A DNA stretch of 64,000 bases from Chloroflexota bacterium (GCA_017853275.1 JAFMJV010000004.1:46532-110531), one strand, 5' to 3'; positions 46,476-56,064 are shown, counted from the first letter of the stretch. Numbers and translations are program-made. Notes: generated from the letters alone by a model not told the origin.

Positions 46476-48496
46476 GCCCGGACGCGGATCCGGGCCACCG
46501 CGTACGGAAGGAGCCCGAGGACGAGGGCCCCGTCCATCACGGGCTCCCGGCGTCCGGGGGCGGCGCGGAAGCCGATCGGGTCCGCGAGCGCACCCTCGGC
46601 GCTCGCCTCGTCCAGGATCCGGATCTCCGCGCTCCCTGCCGGGAGCCCCGCGATCCGCGCGCGGAGCGGGCCGGCGGTGAGGTTCGCCACCACGACCCCG
46701 AGCCCACCGTGCAGCTCCACCGCGAAGCCGCCGAGGCGGGTGGGTGCGCTCGATCCGGTGATCCGCGCCGGGGCGGCCTTCCAGGCACCGGCGTCCGCGA
46801 GGACGTGCCAGGCGGGATGGACGGTCCCGGGGCGGCCGGGGAAGCGGACGGGATCCGGCGGCCCGGCGTCCCGCTCCACGACGCCCGTCCAGCCGGTCGT
46901 GGCGAAGAAGGTCGCGGATGCGGCACCCGCGGCCGCCAGGGCACCGATGGCGCCCGCGGTCCAGGCGGCACCGAAGAGCGCGGCCTGGCGGACGTCCACG
47001 TGCGGCGGGAGATCGCCCTCGGCGGCCGGGCCCGCCGGGTAGGGGCCGCCACGGGTGGCGAGCGTGATCGGCGAGACGTGGATCGAGCGCGGCGCACAGA
47101 CCGCGACGGCATCCGCGACCGTGGCGCGGAGCCCGTCCACGTTCTCCATCAGCGCGTCGTCGTCCGCGGCGTGGACGGCCGGGCAGGCGGGGAAGGCGAT
47201 CCCCTCGATGGCGGGGTCCATGGGCCGGGCACGGTTCACCTCCGCCCACGCGTTGTCCGATCCGCCGGCCACCACGACCGGCCCCGTGACCGGGACGAGG
47301 GCGTCACGGACGCGGGCGACCGCGGCAGCGGATGCGGAGGGGAGCGGGCCGGGACGCGCGCGCTCCTCGTGGACGAGCGCGCGGGCCACCGCGGTGCCGG
47401 AGGTCCGGAGGGCGGCGGCGAGGGCGGGGAGCTCGGCCTCCGCGCTCCCGTCGGCGGGGATCGCGAGGGCGAGCTCGAGGGCGGCACCGATCCGCTCGGC
47501 CTCCGCGGTAACCGCGGCGAGCGGGCCGGACCAGGCACCCGGCGCGAGGCGCAGGTCGGCGCGCAGGTGGTCCGGGGCGAGCTCGGCAAGGAGCTCCGCC
47601 TCGCGCCCGGAGAGGGGGTGGGCGTCATCGGCGGCGCGGAGGCCAAGGCCGGGGAGCCAGCGACCGAGCGCGGGCCCCACGGTGAGGACGGGATCCCCAC
47701 TCTCCGCCGGGGGCGGGGTCCCTTCCCCGCGGAGGGTGACGACCTGCCGGATCCGGGTCCCCGCCGGCAGATCGCGCGGGAACCCGAGCGCGAGCGGCTG
47801 CGCGTAGACCTTCAGGTTCGCATCCGTCCAGTTCCGGTGGTCCTCCACCTCCAGCTCGTCCCCCTCGATCCCGAGGTGGAGGGTGAAGGCGTCCGTGCAG
47901 GAGAGCGCGAACGTGCGGAAGGCCGGGAAGGCCCCGTGGAGGGCGCTCCCGTCCCAGCGCTGGGGGACGACGGCAGGGTCGATCGTGCCGCTCCGGGCTC
48001 CGTCCGCACCCTCGGCGCGGTAGGGGCGTCCGAGCGCGGCCCCCAGCGCGAGGTGGAGGTTGATCCCCACGCGCGAGAGGGTGATCGGGACGCGGGTCGT
48101 GCCGTCCATCGCGTAGCGGATCGTGCCGTCCTCGCCCCCCTCGATCGTCCCCTCCCAGTCGAGCTCCATCGCGCCGTGGCGATGGGTGGCGCGGAAGGTG
48201 ATCCGGAAGGAGCGGGCCTCGCGGGCGATGACGAGGTCATGGACGACCGGCGGGATCGTGTTCCAGGGCGCGTCCCGGAGGGCCATGTAGATGCGGGAGG
48301 CGAGCTCCAGGCCGCCGGCCCGGATGCGCCGCAGGTCGATCCCCACGAGGTCCGCGGTGAGGTCCCCGGCGCGCAGCGCGATCGGCGGCTCGGGGAGCTC
48401 TGCGCGGCCGGTCCGGATGCGCGGGACGGGCCGGGGGGAGGTGGGCCTCGCCCGCAGATCGCGCGGGCCAGGTTGCCTGGGATCTCGATCGCCCAT
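46472..48496 (-). CDS. Three-domain protein resembling D-apionate lactonase (ApnL) family, copy 1
   Basis: N-terminal beta domain with LRRIRAGGLELASRIYMALRDAPWNTI and DELEVEDHRNWTDANLKVYAQPLALGFPRDL; central barrel-like part; C-terminal beta domain. Family assignment from memory of ApnL, not searched. Confidence 0.55.
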   Translation of the reverse strand: MGDRDPRQPGPRDLRARPTSPRPVPRIRTGRAELPEPPIALRAGDLTADLVGIDLRRIRAGGLELASRIYMALRDAPWNTIPPVVHDLVIAREARSFRITFRATHRHGAMELDWEGTIEGGEDGTIRYAMDGTTRVPITLSRVGINLHLALGAALGRPYRAEGADGARSGTIDPAVVPQRWDGSALHGAFPAFRTFALSCTDAFTLHLGIEGDELEVEDHRNWTDANLKVYAQPLALGFPRDLPAGTRIRQVVTLRGEGTPPPAESGDPVLTVGPALGRWLPGLGLRAADDAHPLSGREAELLAELAPDHLRADLRLAPGAWSGPLAAVTAEAERIGAALELALAIPADGSAEAELPALAAALRTSGTAVARALVHEERARPGPLPSASAAAVARVRDALVPVTGPVVVAGGSDNAWAEVNRARPMDPAIEGIAFPACPAVHAADDDALMENVDGLRATVADAVAVCAPRSIHVSPITLATRGGPYPAGPAAEGDLPPHVDVRQAALFGAAWTAGAIGALAAAGAASATFFATTGWTGVVERDAGPPDPVRFPGRPGTVHPAWHVLADAGAWKAAPARITGSSAPTRLGGFAVELHGGLGVVVANLTAGPLRARIAGLPAGSAEIRILDEASAEGALADPIGFRAAPGRREPVMDGALVLGLLPYAVARIRVRA

Positions 48497-48587
48497 CCCG
48501 AGCTCCTCCTCCGTGGCGGGGTCCCGGAGGGACGCCTCTCACGCGCTCCCCATGATGCCTGCAGGCCCACGGGAGCGCACCGCAGCC

Positions 48588-48630
48588 CCACCGGAAACGG
48601 TGCCGGAAACGGTTTGACAACCGATTGTCC
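48588..48630. promoter_or_regulatory. Cluster of LacI-type operator-like sites upstream of the sugar SBP gene
   Basis: Direct repeat CCGGAAACGGT/GCCGGAAACGGT followed by inverted repeat GACAA-CCGA-TTGTC. Confidence 0.5.
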
Positions 48631-48712
48631 TGCTCACCATACTCGGGGACAGAGGAGGACGGGGGGACGTTCGGCCACCTTGACCGACGCTCCCGTCCGG
48701 GAGGAGACAGGG

Positions 48713-49825
48713 ATGGGAACCCGGACGAGCCGCGCCTGCGCGGCGATCGTGGCGGCCGGCCTCGTGGTGGCCGCCGCCGCACCTGCGCTCGCGCAGGACG
48801 CGTGGCCGAACAGCGGGACGCTGAAGGACGGCAGCACCTTCGAGCTGGCGCAGCGGATCAAGGACAAGCTCGCGCTGAACTCGGATGACGATCCGGCGAA
48901 CGACGTCCCGATCCAGTACGTCTTCTCGTACGGCTCCGCGAGCATCCCGCTCTTCTCGCCGCAGTACCAGCGCGGCTACGAGCGGAGCATCGGCGAGGCG
49001 CAGGCGATCATGCCGCAGCTCAGCGGCACCCCGATCGCGCCCGCGTCGCAGCTCCAGGACCCCAACCTGCAGATCGCCCAGATCTCGGCGCTCTGGGAGG
49101 CAGGCCTCATCGATTGCCTCTCGATCCAGACGACCGGCGAGAACGCGTTCACGAAGATCGTCGCCGACGTGATGGCGTCGGGGATCCCGGTCTTCACGGT
49201 GGGCGTGGAGTCGAATGGCAACGAGCTGACGAACTTCACCCAGATCTCCTACAAGGAGGGTCGCCAGGCTGCGCAGATCGTCGCCGACTGGATCGCGGAG
49301 ACCGGCAACCAGGTGACCCGCTTCGCGGTCTCCGGCGGCGACCCCACGCAGAACTGGGCGCAGGGCCGGATGCAGGGCTTCATCGACGGCATCACCGAGC
49401 TCGTGCCGGGCGCGACCTTCGCGAATGACGCGATGTCCGCCCTCGCGACCTCCTACGACCCTGCCGCGACCTACGACGCCTACAAGGCCTTCCTGCTCGG
49501 CAACCCCGACGTCCAGGTGATCGAGAACGTGGACATCGGCGCCGAGCATGCGACCCGTGCGATCAAGGACTCCGGGCTCGCCGGCAAGGTCTTCTCCCTC
49601 GGCTGGAACGTCAGCAAGGGCCAGCTCGACGGCGTCGAGGAAGGGGTCCAGATCGTCGCCCTCGACCAGCGCTGGGGTGACCAGGCGGCCTTCGGTGCCA
49701 CCGCCTGCGCCGACTTCCTGCAGAACGGCGTCGTCCGCCCGAACTCGCAGGAGCTTCTGCCGGTGACGCAGGCGAACGTCGCCGAGGCGCGGGCCGACTT
49801 CGAGAGCATCATGGGCGGGAGCTGA
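48713..49825 (+). CDS. Sugar ABC transporter substrate-binding protein (RbsB-like)
   Basis: Signal peptide MGTRTSRACAAIVAAGLVVAAAAPALAQ; PBP1-type IPVFTVGVESNG, NVDIGAEHATRAIKDSGLAGKVFSLGWN. The 1133-aa track ORF is an upstream in-frame extension. Confidence 0.9.
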   Translation: MGTRTSRACAAIVAAGLVVAAAAPALAQDAWPNSGTLKDGSTFELAQRIKDKLALNSDDDPANDVPIQYVFSYGSASIPLFSPQYQRGYERSIGEAQAIMPQLSGTPIAPASQLQDPNLQIAQISALWEAGLIDCLSIQTTGENAFTKIVADVMASGIPVFTVGVESNGNELTNFTQISYKEGRQAAQIVADWIAETGNQVTRFAVSGGDPTQNWAQGRMQGFIDGITELVPGATFANDAMSALATSYDPAATYDAYKAFLLGNPDVQVIENVDIGAEHATRAIKDSGLAGKVFSLGWNVSKGQLDGVEEGVQIVALDQRWGDQAAFGATACADFLQNGVVRPNSQELLPVTQANVAEARADFESIMGGS

Positions 49826-49844
49826 CCGATCCCCTGATGGGACC

Positions 49845-49886
49845 GAGCCGGACGGTACCCGGGGCACTGCCCGGGCCGTCCGGCTC
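49845..49886 (+). terminator. Long stem-loop between SBP and permease genes
   Basis: GAGCCGGACGG ... CCGTCCGGCTC 11-bp outer stem with an inner CCCGGGG/CCCGGG stem, followed by GTTCGTTC. Confidence 0.55.
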
Positions 49887-49923
49887 GTTCGTTCCCGGAA
49901 CCTACCCCTCGAGGAGCTGAACC

Positions 49924-50958
49924 ATGGCAGAAGCGCCGGGGTCTGCGGCGTCCGCCGGTACGCGCTGGGCCGGGCGTGCCCGCGATGTCGGCATCCGGGC
50001 AGGCGGGCTTGCGATCGCGATCCTCCTGGTCATCATCGTCTTCACGCTGCTGAGCAAGCCGAACACCTTCCTCTCGCTCCCCAACGCGCTCGTGATCATG
50101 CGCTACATGAGCACGATCGCGATCGTCGCCCTCGGGCTCACGCTGGTGATCGTGGTCGGCGAGATCGACCTCTCGTTCGGCTACATGTACGGCCTGGCGG
50201 CGACCCTCATCTCCGTCTCCTGGATCATGTGGGGCTGGCCGATCTGGGCGTCGATCGCGCTCGCGTTCGCCGCGGCGATCCTCGTGGGGGCAGTGAACGC
50301 GCTGCTCGTGACCCTCGTCAACATCCCGTCGTTCATCGTGACCCTGGGCACAGGACAGCTGATCTTCGGGGTGACGCTGCTCGTCTCGGGGACGCAGACG
50401 CTGAACCCCGCCTATCCACCGGACGGCTACACCGTCCCCCAGGACCAGATCGACTGGTTCTTCGGCCTCGCGAACCAGCACCTGCCGTTCGGGATCCCCA
50501 TGCAGGGGCTCTGGATGATCGGCGTGGCGGTCGTGATCGGCTTCATCCTCAGCCGGTCGCTCTTCGGGTTCCGCCTCAAGGCGATCGGCGGGAACCCGGC
50601 CGCCGCGCAGCTCGCACGGCTGCCGATCGTGAAGTACAAGTTCGTCGCGTTCATGGGCTGCGCGGTCCTGGCGAGCCTCGCCTCCATGCTCGACTTCGCC
50701 TTCATCGGCTCCACGCAGCCGAACCTCGGGATCTCGCTCGTCTTCCCCGTCTTCGCGGCGGTGATCATCGGCGGCGCGAGCCTCTCCGGCGGACGCGGGA
50801 CCGCGATCGGCACCCTCAGCGGTGCCCTGCTCCTCGCGATCATCCAGGATGGCCTCGCCCTCCTCTCCGTGGGCGCCTACCTCCAGCAGTTCGTGCAGGG
50901 GACGGTGACGATCGCCGCGGTCGTGCTCGACCGCTTCACCGCGGGGCTCCGGAAGTGA
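49924..50958 (+). CDS. Sugar ABC transporter permease (RbsC-like)
   Basis: ALGLTLVIVVGEIDLSFGYMYGLAA, VNIPSFIVTLGTGQLIFGVTLLVSG, AAVIIGGASLSGGRGTAIGTLSGALLLAIIQDGLALLSV. Confidence 0.93.
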   Translation: MAEAPGSAASAGTRWAGRARDVGIRAGGLAIAILLVIIVFTLLSKPNTFLSLPNALVIMRYMSTIAIVALGLTLVIVVGEIDLSFGYMYGLAATLISVSWIMWGWPIWASIALAFAAAILVGAVNALLVTLVNIPSFIVTLGTGQLIFGVTLLVSGTQTLNPAYPPDGYTVPQDQIDWFFGLANQHLPFGIPMQGLWMIGVAVVIGFILSRSLFGFRLKAIGGNPAAAQLARLPIVKYKFVAFMGCAVLASLASMLDFAFIGSTQPNLGISLVFPVFAAVIIGGASLSGGRGTAIGTLSGALLLAIIQDGLALLSVGAYLQQFVQGTVTIAAVVLDRFTAGLRK

Positions 50959-52460
50959 GCCCGGCATCCGGCGGGACCGGGCTCCGGATCGCCGGCCTGC
51001 GGAAGTGGTACGGCGATACCCGAGCGGTGGACGAGCTCGAGATCGAGGCGGCGGCGGGCGAGATCCTCGGCATCGCCGGGCCGAACGGGGCGGGCAAGAG
51101 CACCCTCATCAAGATCCTCGCGGGGGAGACGTCGGCCGACGCCGGCGAGATCCTGCTCGACGGGACTCCCTTCGACCCTCGCGTGGAGCCCGATCGCGTC
51201 GCGGTCGTCCACCAGGAGGCGCAGCTCTTCCCGAACCTCACGGTCGCCGAGAACCTCGTCGTGGGCCGGGAGGGGACCCGTGCGCTCCGGAGAGGGATCG
51301 ACGACCAGGAGCGGGGGCTGCTCGCCGACCTGGAGATCCTCGCCTTCGCCGACCGGCCCCTGGGGTCGGTCCCGCTGGCGGTCCAGCAGCGCACGGAGAT
51401 CGCGCGCGCCCTCGCGCGTGACGCGCGGGTCTTCCTCTTTGATGAGCCGAACTCCGCGCTGACGGAGGAGGAATCGACCGACCTCTTCCGGAGGATGCGC
51501 GCCCTCGCCGACTCGGGGAAGGTCGTCATCCTCGTGAGCCACCGGCTCGCGGAGCTCGTGGAGCACAGCACCCGGGTGGCGATCATCCTGGACGGGCGGC
51601 GGACCGCGCTCCTCGCGGGTGACGGCCTGACCCAGGACGCGATCGCCGCCGAGCTCGTGGTGGGCCAGGCACAGCGTGAGCCTCAGGAGCAGATCCGCAT
51701 CCGGCTCGGGGAGGAGGCTGCTTCGGCCCTCCGGCTCCATGACTGGACCCATGACCGCGGTAGCTTCCGGAGGATCGACCTCCACATCCGTGCGGGCGAG
51801 ATCGTCGCGCTGATGGGCGTGGAAGGTTCGGGGGCACGCGAGCTCGTACGGTCGGTGGCGGGCTTCGAGCGCGGGACCGGACGGATCGAGATCGAGCGAC
51901 GGGCGGACCGGGGCGCGGCGAGCGGGGAGAGCGGCTTCGTCTCGTCGGACCGGAAGGCGAGCCTCTTCTCCAATCTCTCGGTCGGCGAGAACCTCGTCAC
52001 CCGGCTCGACCGCGAGATCTCGACCGCGGGGGGCGCCCTCCGTCGCGGGCGGATGCACGCGGTCGCGCACGAGCTACGGGAACGCTTCCGCGTGAAGGCA
52101 GCGTCGATCCACGTCCCGATCCGGTCGCTCTCCGGGGGAAACCAGCAGAAGGTCGCGATCGCCGCAGCGATCGTACGGCGGCCGGAGGTCCTCGTCCTCG
52201 AGGAGCCGACACGCGGCGTGGATATCGGGTCGAAGCGCGAGATCTACCGCCTGATGCGGGAGTACGCGAGCCAGGGGCACGCGGTGCTCATCTTCTGCAC
52301 GGAGGTCCCGGAAGCCTTCGAGGCGGCCGACCTCGTCTACGTGGTCTCGGACGGCCGCCTGGCCGAGCCGATCATCGTGATGAACCACCCCGACATCGAG
52401 TCGCTCGCCAAGGCGATCACCCGCCTGGAACGTCACCGGGGCGAAGCGGCGGTCGCCTGA
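50955..52460 (+). CDS. Sugar ABC transporter ATP-binding protein (RbsA-like, two NBDs)
   Basis: GPNGAGKSTLIKILAGE; second NBD with SGGNQQKVAIAAAIVRRPEVLVLEEPTRGVDIGSKREIYRLM; GTG 50955 overlaps the permease stop. Confidence 0.93.
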   Translation: MSPASGGTGLRIAGLRKWYGDTRAVDELEIEAAAGEILGIAGPNGAGKSTLIKILAGETSADAGEILLDGTPFDPRVEPDRVAVVHQEAQLFPNLTVAENLVVGREGTRALRRGIDDQERGLLADLEILAFADRPLGSVPLAVQQRTEIARALARDARVFLFDEPNSALTEEESTDLFRRMRALADSGKVVILVSHRLAELVEHSTRVAIILDGRRTALLAGDGLTQDAIAAELVVGQAQREPQEQIRIRLGEEAASALRLHDWTHDRGSFRRIDLHIRAGEIVALMGVEGSGARELVRSVAGFERGTGRIEIERRADRGAASGESGFVSSDRKASLFSNLSVGENLVTRLDREISTAGGALRRGRMHAVAHELRERFRVKAASIHVPIRSLSGGNQQKVAIAAAIVRRPEVLVLEEPTRGVDIGSKREIYRLMREYASQGHAVLIFCTEVPEAFEAADLVYVVSDGRLAEPIIVMNHPDIESLAKAITRLERHRGEAAVA

Positions 52461-52477
52461 GGCGGCCGCCGGACCTC

Positions 52478-54445
52478 TCATCCGGGGAGGATCGTGGCGA
52501 CCGCGTAGGGAGCAAGGGTGATCCAGAGGCTTCCGGCCACCACGGGGATCCGGGTCCCCGGGGTGCCCCGGAAGAGGGCCGGCTCGGAGAGCGCCCAGGC
52601 CGCGCTCGCCTCGTCCAGCAGGCGCACCGAAGCGGCCTCCCCCGGCAGGTCGGCCACGCGCAGGCGCAACGGATCGGGAGTGACGTTCGCAAGGAGGAGC
52701 GCGGGGGCGCCGTCCCGCTCGACCGCCACGCCGGTGACACGCAACGGGTCGCTCGGCTCGAGGCGAAGGACCGGCGCATCGCGCCAGGCAGCGAGATCGG
52801 CGAGGAGATGGAAGACGGGGAAGAGGTCGCCCGGCCGGCTGGGGAAGCGGTCGGGCATCGGTGACCCCGCGTCGACCTCCATCAGCCCCCGCCAGCCGGT
52901 GGTCTCGTAGAAGGTGGCCGTGGAGACCCCGGCCTCGGCGAGCGCTCCGACCGCCCCGGCCGTCCAGGCGGCACCGAGGAGAGAGGCCTGCCGGGGATCG
53001 ACCGGGCCCGGCAGGTCGTCCGGGCCCGGGGGTCCTCCGGGGTAGGGGCCGGCGGGCGTCGCGAGAGTGATCGGGCTGATGTGGAGGGATCGGCCCGCCG
53101 CCACCTCCCGGGCATAGCGGGCCATCTCGAGGAGACCCGCGATGTTCTCCACGATCGATGCGTCATCGGCGGCATGGACCGTGGGACAGGCCGCCACGCA
53201 GAGCCCCGTGAGGACCGGGTCGGTGGGATGCGCGCGGTTGATGTCCACGAAGCTCTGGTTCGTGCCGCCGGCGAAGACGACCGTGCCGGTCACCGGCTCG
53301 AGCGCCTCGCGGACGAGCCGGACGATCGAGGCGGGCGTGGTGGCGACGAAGACGGAGAAGCCCTCGGACAGCGGGTAGATGAGGACCCGCGCGACGTCCG
53401 CGGCAGCATCCCGCAGCCGGTGGGCAAGCGCTGCGAGCTCGTCCCCGGAGCCTTCGTTCGCGAAGAGCGCGAGCTCGAGCGGGACCCCGAGCATGCGCAC
53501 ATCGCGGACGGCGCGGACGAGATCGTCCTCCCAGCCGCCGGGCAGAAGGGTGAGCTCGGCCCGGAGATGCGCGGGCGCGACCTCGCGGAGGAGAGCGACC
53601 TGCCGCGGCGTGAGCGCCTCCCGATGGGAGGGTCGGCCGAGCCCGATGCGGGGGAGGAGGTCGCCGGTCCGCCCCCCGATCCGCACCACCGGGTCCCCGG
53701 AGGCCGCGGGCGGCGGGCTGCCGCGGTGCCGGATGGTGAGCACCTGGTGGATCCGGCGGCCATCCTCGCTCGTGAAGGGGAAGCCGAGCGCGAGGGGGGT
53801 CGCGTAGGACTTCAGGTTTCCGTCGATCCAGTTCCGATGATCCTGGAGCTCGAGCAGGTCACCCTCGAGCGCGACGATCGCCTCGACCCCATCGACGACC
53901 TCGATCGCGAGCTCGTCGTAGGGATCGAACATCCCGGTCAGCGTTCCGTCGCGGACGCGCTGTGGATCGATCGCCCGGGGAAGGACCCCGCGCAGCTCGC
54001 CTGCAGCCGTCCGGGCGCGGAAGGGGCGGCCCACGGCGGCCGGCAGCGCATGGTGGAGGTTGAACCCGATCTTGCTGTAGCGGAAGGTGCCGTGGCAGGT
54101 CCCGTCCATCTCGTAGCGGACGGTTCCATCGGAGGCTCCCTCGATCGTTCCGCGCCACGAGAAGTCGATCGCCTGGTGCCGGTGGCGCATCGTGAAGGTG
54201 ACCCGGAACGAGTCACCGCTCGTGCTGATCGAGCGCTCCTCCATCCGGCCGGGGATCGTGTTCCAGGGCTCGTCCCGGACGGCGATATAGACACGCTGGA
54301 CGAGCTCCGCCGACCCCGCCCGGACGTGGCGCAGGTCCGCCCCGTCAAGCAGCAGGGTGACAGGGCCTGCCCGGAGGGCGATCGGTGCGGGCGCCGGCTC
54401 CATCCGGCCGCTCCGCAGCGCAACGAGCGGGATCGGTGCCCCCAT
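52478..54445 (-). CDS. Three-domain protein resembling D-apionate lactonase (ApnL) family, copy 2
   Basis: Colinear with 46472-48496: LRHVRAGSAELVQRVYIAVRDEPWNTIPGRM, LLELQDHRNWIDGNLKSYATPLALGFPF, SPITLATPAGPYPGGPPGPDDLPGPVDPRQASLLGAAWTAGAVGALAEAG. Confidence 0.55.
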   Translation of the reverse strand: MGAPIPLVALRSGRMEPAPAPIALRAGPVTLLLDGADLRHVRAGSAELVQRVYIAVRDEPWNTIPGRMEERSISTSGDSFRVTFTMRHRHQAIDFSWRGTIEGASDGTVRYEMDGTCHGTFRYSKIGFNLHHALPAAVGRPFRARTAAGELRGVLPRAIDPQRVRDGTLTGMFDPYDELAIEVVDGVEAIVALEGDLLELQDHRNWIDGNLKSYATPLALGFPFTSEDGRRIHQVLTIRHRGSPPPAASGDPVVRIGGRTGDLLPRIGLGRPSHREALTPRQVALLREVAPAHLRAELTLLPGGWEDDLVRAVRDVRMLGVPLELALFANEGSGDELAALAHRLRDAAADVARVLIYPLSEGFSVFVATTPASIVRLVREALEPVTGTVVFAGGTNQSFVDINRAHPTDPVLTGLCVAACPTVHAADDASIVENIAGLLEMARYAREVAAGRSLHISPITLATPAGPYPGGPPGPDDLPGPVDPRQASLLGAAWTAGAVGALAEAGVSTATFYETTGWRGLMEVDAGSPMPDRFPSRPGDLFPVFHLLADLAAWRDAPVLRLEPSDPLRVTGVAVERDGAPALLLANVTPDPLRLRVADLPGEAASVRLLDEASAAWALSEPALFRGTPGTRIPVVAGSLWITLAPYAVATILPG

Positions 54446-54454
54446 GGCCGCCCC

Positions 54455-55201
54455 TCACCACATGACGAGGCCGCCGGTGAAGTTCACCGCCTGGCCCGTC
54501 ATGTACCGCGCTTCATCCGAGAGGAGGAACCAGATCGCGCCGGCCGTCTCGTCCGCGCTCGCGGCACGGCCGAGGGGGATCGCCGCCGTGCGGCTCGCGG
54601 AGAGCGCCTCCACGGTGGTCCCGCGCATGGCGGCGAGCTGGTCCAGGACCTTGTCCTGCATCGGGGTGTCGATCACCCCGGGGCAGATCGCGTTGCAGCG
54701 CACGTCGCGCTTCGCGAGGACGTAGGCGAAGGAGCGGGTGATCCCGAGGATCGTCGCCTTGGAGGACGTGTAGGGCGTCATCTCGACCGTGCTCGAGAGC
54801 TTGGCGGAGCTGGACGAGAGGTTGACGATCGCGCCCCCGGGACGGATCGACCGCCCGACCGCCTGGATCGTGAAGAAGGTCCCCTCCACGTTCACCGCGT
54901 AGAGGCGGCGCCACTCCTCGAGCGAGACCTCCCAGATGTCGCGGGCGAAGAGGATCCCCGCGGCGTTCACGAGGTAGTCGATCTCGCCGGCGGCGGCAGC
55001 GATCGCCGCGCGTCCCTCTGCGTCCGCGACGCTCGCCACGACCGGGATCGCGCCCTCCGCGACGACCGGGGCGAGCCCGTCCGCGTTGATGTCCACGGCG
55101 AGGACGGTGGCGCCCTCCCGGAGAAGACGGCGGACGGTGGCCTGGCCGATCCCGCTCGCCGCACCCGTGACCACGGCGCGCTTCCCCGTGGCGGCACCCA
55201 T
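54455..55201 (-). CDS. SDR-family oxidoreductase
   Basis: VTGAASGIGQATVRR, NAAGI, YTSSKATILGITRS, NAICPGVIDTPM. Confidence 0.92.
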   Translation of the reverse strand: MGAATGKRAVVTGAASGIGQATVRRLLREGATVLAVDINADGLAPVVAEGAIPVVASVADAEGRAAIAAAAGEIDYLVNAAGILFARDIWEVSLEEWRRLYAVNVEGTFFTIQAVGRSIRPGGAIVNLSSSSAKLSSTVEMTPYTSSKATILGITRSFAYVLAKRDVRCNAICPGVIDTPMQDKVLDQLAAMRGTTVEALSASRTAAIPLGRAASADETAGAIWFLLSDEARYMTGQAVNFTGGLVMW

Positions 55202-55656
55202 CAGGCTCCCTCCGCGCTCGCGCCGAGGACCGCGGTCATCACGAGACGGTTGCGGTCACCCGTGCGCTCGTACCGGACCTCCTGCATGAGCGTCTTCACC
55301 AGGTGGATCCCGAGCCCGCCGATCCCGCGCTCCTCCATCGGCATCGCGGTATCGACCTCCTCCTCCGCGAGCGGATCGAAGGCGACGCCGTGGTCCTCCA
55401 CGGTCATCTCCACGCGTCCGTCGTCGAGGGAGAGGGTGAGCGTGACGGGGTGCTCGTCGTGGCCGGGCGGGGGCGGGACGCCCTCGATCCCGTGGGTCAC
55501 GACGTTGATGTAGACCTCCTCGAGGCAGAGCTCCATCCGCATGAGATCCGCGAACGGGAGGTCATGGAGCTCCCAGAAGGAGCCGAGGAAATCGTTCAGG
55601 CGGCCCAGCTGGGCCGCCTGACCGGGAACGACGATCGACGCGTCGATCGAGGGCAT
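55201..55656 (-). CDS. RsbW/SpoIIAB-like ATP-binding (anti-sigma/serine kinase) protein
   Basis: HATPase: MELCLEEVYINVVTHGIEG (N-box), MTVEDHGVAFDP, ERGIGGLGIHLVKTLMQEVRYER. The 257-aa track ORF is an extension. Confidence 0.87.
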   Translation of the reverse strand: MPSIDASIVVPGQAAQLGRLNDFLGSFWELHDLPFADLMRMELCLEEVYINVVTHGIEGVPPPPGHDEHPVTLTLSLDDGRVEMTVEDHGVAFDPLAEEEVDTAMPMEERGIGGLGIHLVKTLMQEVRYERTGDRNRLVMTAVLGASAEGA

Positions 55657-55678
55657 CGTGTCCGCGATCCCTTCCGGG

Positions 55679-56032
55679 CTAGCGGGCGACCGCCTTGGCC
55701 GCGTCGTCCACCGTCGCGTGGACGTCGATGATCTTCGTCTGCGAGAAGCCGCTGATGTCGAAGACCTGCTTGACCGCGGGCTGGAGCGCGCCGACCGCGA
55801 CGGGCACGCCGGCAGCCTTGGCCTCCTTGGCGATCGTGAGGAAGACGCGCAGCCCGGCGCTCGACACGTAGGCGAGCGAGCCGCCATCGAGCACGAGCCC
55901 GGTGCCGCCGGAAGCGGCTGCCGCGACGAGCTCGCGCAGGCGCGCCTGCGCCGCGTCCGCGGCCTCGAAGTCAAGGCGGCCGTCCAGGGTCGCCACGGTG
56001 ACGCCCGCGCGGGCCTCGGTCCTGATCTCCAT
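55679..56032 (-). CDS. STAS-domain anti-sigma factor antagonist (RsbV/SpoIIAA-like)
   Basis: VTVATLDGRLDFEAADAAQARL...LVLDGGSLAYVSSAGLRVFLTIAKEAKAAG. Confidence 0.92.
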   Translation of the reverse strand: MEIRTEARAGVTVATLDGRLDFEAADAAQARLRELVAAAASGGTGLVLDGGSLAYVSSAGLRVFLTIAKEAKAAGVPVAVGALQPAVKQVFDISGFSQTKIIDVHATVDDAAKAVAR

Positions 56033-56064
56033 CGTTGTCTGCCTCCGTCCCGGTCTCCCGGGTG

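Noticed and set aside
46424-48712. In-frame extension making the sugar SBP 1133 aa
   Set aside because: A signal peptide starts at 48713; the upstream part is antisense to the ApnL-like gene and of low-complexity composition.
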